DNA of 5,876 nt from Syntrophaceae bacterium (GTDB lineage: Bacteria > Desulfobacterota > Syntrophia > Syntrophales > UBA2185): the NCBI GenBank assembly GCA_017885225.1, contig JAFNGM010000223.1:3681-9556 (forward strand), given 5' to 3'. Within the stretch, counting starts at the first letter, position 1. Every line of letters begins with the position of its first letter. This document shows, piece by piece, positions 5,478 through 5,876 of the stretch. A model generated the notes under the pieces. That model worked only from the letters and a program-made list of their open reading frames with translations, did not search any database and was not told the origin of the DNA. The translations under genes were made by a program, and so were the position numbers.

Positions 5478-5876
5478 ATGATGGAAAATTTCCGGCAGGC
5501 CCTTGTCGCTGGTGTCGAGCGCCTTACCGCCTGGGCGGATATCCTGGACCGCATCAATGTCTTTCCTATCGCTGACGGAGATACGGGGCGCAACCTTGTC
5601 ATCAGCCTTGCGCCCCTGCGCAAACGGGACCGTGACATACAGCTCCTTTCCCGAGACCTTCTCCTTTCCGCCCGCGGGAATTCGGGAAACATCGCCTCCT
5701 GGTTCTTCCAATATTTTGTTCAGGCTACTTCCCTGGAAAATCTGCCCGAAGCTGTCCGTTTGGGGCGCGATCGTGCCTGGCAGGCGGTGCCTGATCCCCG
5801 GCCGGGTACGATGTTGAGCTTCTTCGATGCCCTCGCGACAGTTCTTTCCGATCCTCATACCCTCTCCGGCATTGAT
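5478..5876 (+). CDS. DAK2/DhaL-domain protein, N-terminal part (FakA-like), cut by the window edge
   Basis: An open frame runs from ATG at 5478 (or the adjacent ATG at 5481) to the last base, giving 133 residues with no stop. It shows the DhaL-type ATP-binding signature: RINVFPIADGDTGRNL (25-40), where D33 and D35 sit at the Mg-nucleotide site, then SARGNSGNI (64-72) and PRPGTMLSFFDAL (107-119). The same order occurs in DhaL and in the kinase subunit FakA/YloV of fatty acid kinase; in some bacteria this domain is fused to a DegV (FakB-like) lipid-binding domain, which could lie beyond the window. The in-frame TAA at 5472-5474 rules out an earlier start. No clear Shine-Dalgarno site is visible. 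It follows the lyase by 57 bases on the same strand, so co-transcription is likely. A role phosphorylating a fatty or aryl carboxylate is inference. Confidence 0.8.
   Translation, partial: MMENFRQALVAGVERLTAWADILDRINVFPIADGDTGRNLVISLAPLRKRDRDIQLLSRDLLLSARGNSGNIASWFFQYFVQATSLENLPEAVRLGRDRAWQAVPDPRPGTMLSFFDALATVLSDPHTLSGID

Noticed and set aside
5400..5858. Minus-strand open frame opposite the DAK2 gene
   Set aside because: The plus strand carries the clear DGDTG, ARGNSG and PGTML signatures, so the antisense frame is a shadow.

Overview
The window looks like part of a polyketide/fatty-acid-type secondary-metabolite locus from a Gram-negative bacterium. A LolA-like periplasmic carrier and a lipobox protein imply an outer membrane. 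The B12-dependent radical SAM enzyme, moderate GC content and C-run/G-run palindromic intergenic repeats suggest an anaerobic deltaproteobacterial-type organism (Desulfobacterota, Syntrophus-like). That taxonomic guess comes from general experience, not from a marker gene.

Layout, all on the + strand: 1-244 is non-coding, with a REP-like palindrome, a terminator-like hairpin, a weak promoter candidate and the first copy of a palindromic repeat. Next come a FabG-like 3-oxoacyl-ACP reductase (245-973), a second repeat copy (1028-1075), a LolA-like carrier (1127-1756) and a probable outer-membrane lipoprotein (1756-2472) joined to it by a stop/start overlap. A third, shortened repeat copy (2482-2515) follows. 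Then come a B12-binding radical SAM protein with a TTG start (2596-3876), an MIO-type aromatic amino acid ammonia-lyase (3873-5420, 4-base overlap) and the first 133 codons of a DAK2/DhaL-domain protein that runs off the right edge (5478-5876).

Ketoreductase, aromatic ammonia-lyase, LolA-like carrier and lipoprotein is a combination known from aryl polyene and flexirubin pigment clusters. There the lyase makes a cinnamate/coumarate-type starter, FAS-like enzymes extend it, and LolA-like proteins serve the envelope end. Two genes do not belong to the standard aryl polyene set: the B12 radical SAM enzyme, translationally coupled to the lyase, and the DAK2-type kinase domain. A working model is that the lyase forms an aryl acid, the DAK2 protein may activate or carry it as an acyl phosphate, FabG reduces the growing chain, the radical SAM enzyme modifies ring or chain, and the LolA/lipoprotein pair moves the lipid-like product to the outer membrane. 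Ketosynthase, acyl carrier protein, dehydratase and exporter are not in this window, so the model is inference.

The least ordinary points are the radical SAM/lyase pair, the Phe-His selectivity pair in the lyase, an Asn-to-Thr change in the reductase's catalytic tetrad, loss of the Arg43 equivalent in the LolA-like protein, and a same-orientation repeat in each of the three larger gaps but in none of the tight junctions.
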